The notes beneath the pieces were generated by a model that saw only the letters and a program-made list of their open reading frames with translations, searched no databases and was not told where the DNA came from. Shown piece after piece: positions 5,158-5,888 of a stretch of DNA of 5,888 nt. This stretch comes from an uncultured Dietzia sp. (GTDB lineage Bacteria; Actinomycetota; Actinomycetes; Mycobacteriales; Mycobacteriaceae): the NCBI GenBank assembly GCA_946570335.1, contig CAMNYG010000097.1, forward strand, positions 1 to 5,888. The letters run 5' to 3'. The position numbers and the translations under genes are program-made. How positions within the stretch are numbered: the stretch's first letter is position 1; every line of letters begins with the position of its first letter.

Positions 5158-5888
5158 GTGGACCTGTTCGCGTACCCGGTGTCGCTCGTCATGAAGTTCT
5201 GGCACTGGGTGCTGAGTTTCATGGTGGACCCGGACTCCGGCTTCGCCTGGGTCGGATCGGTTCTCCTGCTGGTGGTGACGGTCCGTCTGCTGCTCCTGCG
5301 GTCGATGTGGCGGCAGCAGTACTCGATGCGCAAGATGGCTCAGCTCGGTCCCAGGATGAAGGAGCTGCAGCTCAAGTACAAGGACCGCAAGTCTCCCGAG
5401 GACCGGCAGGAACAGGCCAAGGAGATGCAGGCCATGTACTCCGACGCCGGCGTCAACCCACTGGCGGGCTGCCTGCCGCTGCTCGTGCAGATCCCGGTGT
5501 TCCTCGGCCTGTATCACGTGCTGCTGAACTTCTCGCCGCGCGGCGTCTCCATCGAGGAGGCGCAGACCATGACCAACGGCGCGTTCGGTCCCGACCAGGT
5601 GTCCTCGTTCCTCAACGCCGAGATCTTCGGGGTGCCGCTGGCCTCGTACATCCGGATGCCGCAGGAGGTCATGGACTCCCTGCACCCGGGGCTCGTGCGC
5701 GAGGACATCCTCGTGCTGGCCGTGCCACTGTTCGTGCTCGCCGGCATCGCGACGTTCATCAACATGTGGAACTCCTTCCGTCGACAGAAGGCGGCCAAGG
5801 AGGCCGAGAAGGCAGCGGTGGCGCAGGTCGAGGCCGACGAACCCGCCGCGCCCACCCCACCGTCCCCGCTGGCCCGGGCGGGCGGACT
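5158..5888 (+). CDS. yidC: YidC/Oxa1 family membrane protein insertase, 3' end cut off
   Basis: YidC inserts and folds inner-membrane proteins, alone or with SecYEG. 243 residues are visible from GTG 5158 and the gene runs off the window. It is the form without the large periplasmic domain. A hydrophobic N-terminus (1-23, 'MDLFAYPVSLVMKFWHWVLS') leads to a membrane segment at about 29-48 with the hydrophilic-groove Arg43 ('VVTVRLLLLR'). A charged cytoplasmic hairpin at 50-95 precedes the signature 'NPLAGCLPLLVQIPVFLGLY' (100-119), the next membrane segment. An outer loop (124-182) and a segment at 184-204 ('ILVLAVPLFVLAGIATFI') follow. The Lys/Glu/Ala-rich, then Pro-rich stretch after 207 is probably the cytoplasmic loop before the last membrane segments, which lie outside the window. 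Its place beside murB, not in an rpmH-rnpA cluster, suggests a second copy. The family is firm; paralog status is inferred. Confidence 0.92.
   Translation, partial: MDLFAYPVSLVMKFWHWVLSFMVDPDSGFAWVGSVLLLVVTVRLLLLRSMWRQQYSMRKMAQLGPRMKELQLKYKDRKSPEDRQEQAKEMQAMYSDAGVNPLAGCLPLLVQIPVFLGLYHVLLNFSPRGVSIEEAQTMTNGAFGPDQVSSFLNAEIFGVPLASYIRMPQEVMDSLHPGLVREDILVLAVPLFVLAGIATFINMWNSFRRQKAAKEAEKAAVAQVEADEPAAPTPPSPLARAGG

Noticed and set aside
3810..5333. Upstream extension of the DUF2505 frame, antisense to murB
   Set aside because: The frame happens to stay open, but the family N-terminus (MATRFTHSARIDAP) begins at 3809 and the extension is His/Arg/Gly-rich shadow sequence of murB.
5137..5685. 182-codon minus-strand open frame opposite yidC
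   Set aside because: His/Leu/Arg/Gln-rich shadow of yidC, which carries clear family motifs and a Shine-Dalgarno.
1..5888. Mobile elements, CRISPR arrays, tRNA or rRNA genes, phage or defence genes
   Set aside because: No transposase, terminal inverted repeats, repeat-spacer pattern, cloverleaf or restriction/toxin family was found on either strand; the window is mainly conserved core genes.

Overview
The window is very GC-rich with dense, compact genes and looks like chromosome from a mycolic-acid-type actinobacterium (Mycobacteriales/Corynebacteriales; Dietzia, Gordonia, Corynebacterium or a close relative would fit). Support for this comes from the DUF2993 envelope protein, the DUF2505 protein beside murB, the YidC type without a large periplasmic domain, and start sites that look leaderless. 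The genus is an inference. I see no mobile element, phage gene, CRISPR array, tRNA or rRNA. No stretch over 300 bases lacks a gene.

Layout: (1) 1-368, + strand, the 3' end of a helical protein of unknown function. (2) 403-1269, - strand, purU, formyltetrahydrofolate deformylase, convergent with gene 1. (3) 1324-2058, + strand, deoC, deoxyribose-phosphate aldolase, divergent from purU across 54 bp. (4) 2076-2264, - strand, a 62-residue hydrophobic protein with a strong Shine-Dalgarno, tail to tail with deoC. (5) 2265-2407, a gap with an A/T-rich promoter-like island, two palindromes and a terminator hairpin. (6) 2408-3244, - strand, a membrane-anchored DUF2993 protein. (7) 3309-3809, - strand, a DUF2505 (SRPBCC-like) protein. 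(8) 3849-5000, + strand, murB, divergent from DUF2505 across only 39 bp. (9) 5001-5157, a gap with a large inverted repeat. (10) 5158 to the window end, + strand, a YidC/Oxa1 membrane insertase cut off by the edge.

How the genes fit together: purU and deoC are small-molecule metabolism genes (one-carbon balance and deoxynucleoside breakdown) sharing a short divergent control region. The right half is cell-envelope biology: a periplasmic lipid-binding-type protein, a small SRPBCC-like protein, a peptidoglycan precursor enzyme and a membrane protein insertase. From memory, the DUF2993, DUF2505, murB order resembles the Rv0479c-Rv0482 region of Mycobacterium tuberculosis, which also has deoC just upstream.

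The window is mostly ordinary core genome. The points worth a second look are repeated -10-like hexamers 7-8 nt before start codons that lack a Shine-Dalgarno, the uncharacterised 62-residue gene and its palindrome-rich upstream region, a perfect 12-bp tandem duplication in the first codons of deoC, an 11-bp inverted repeat after murB, and a YidC gene beside murB rather than in the usual rpmH-rnpA setting.
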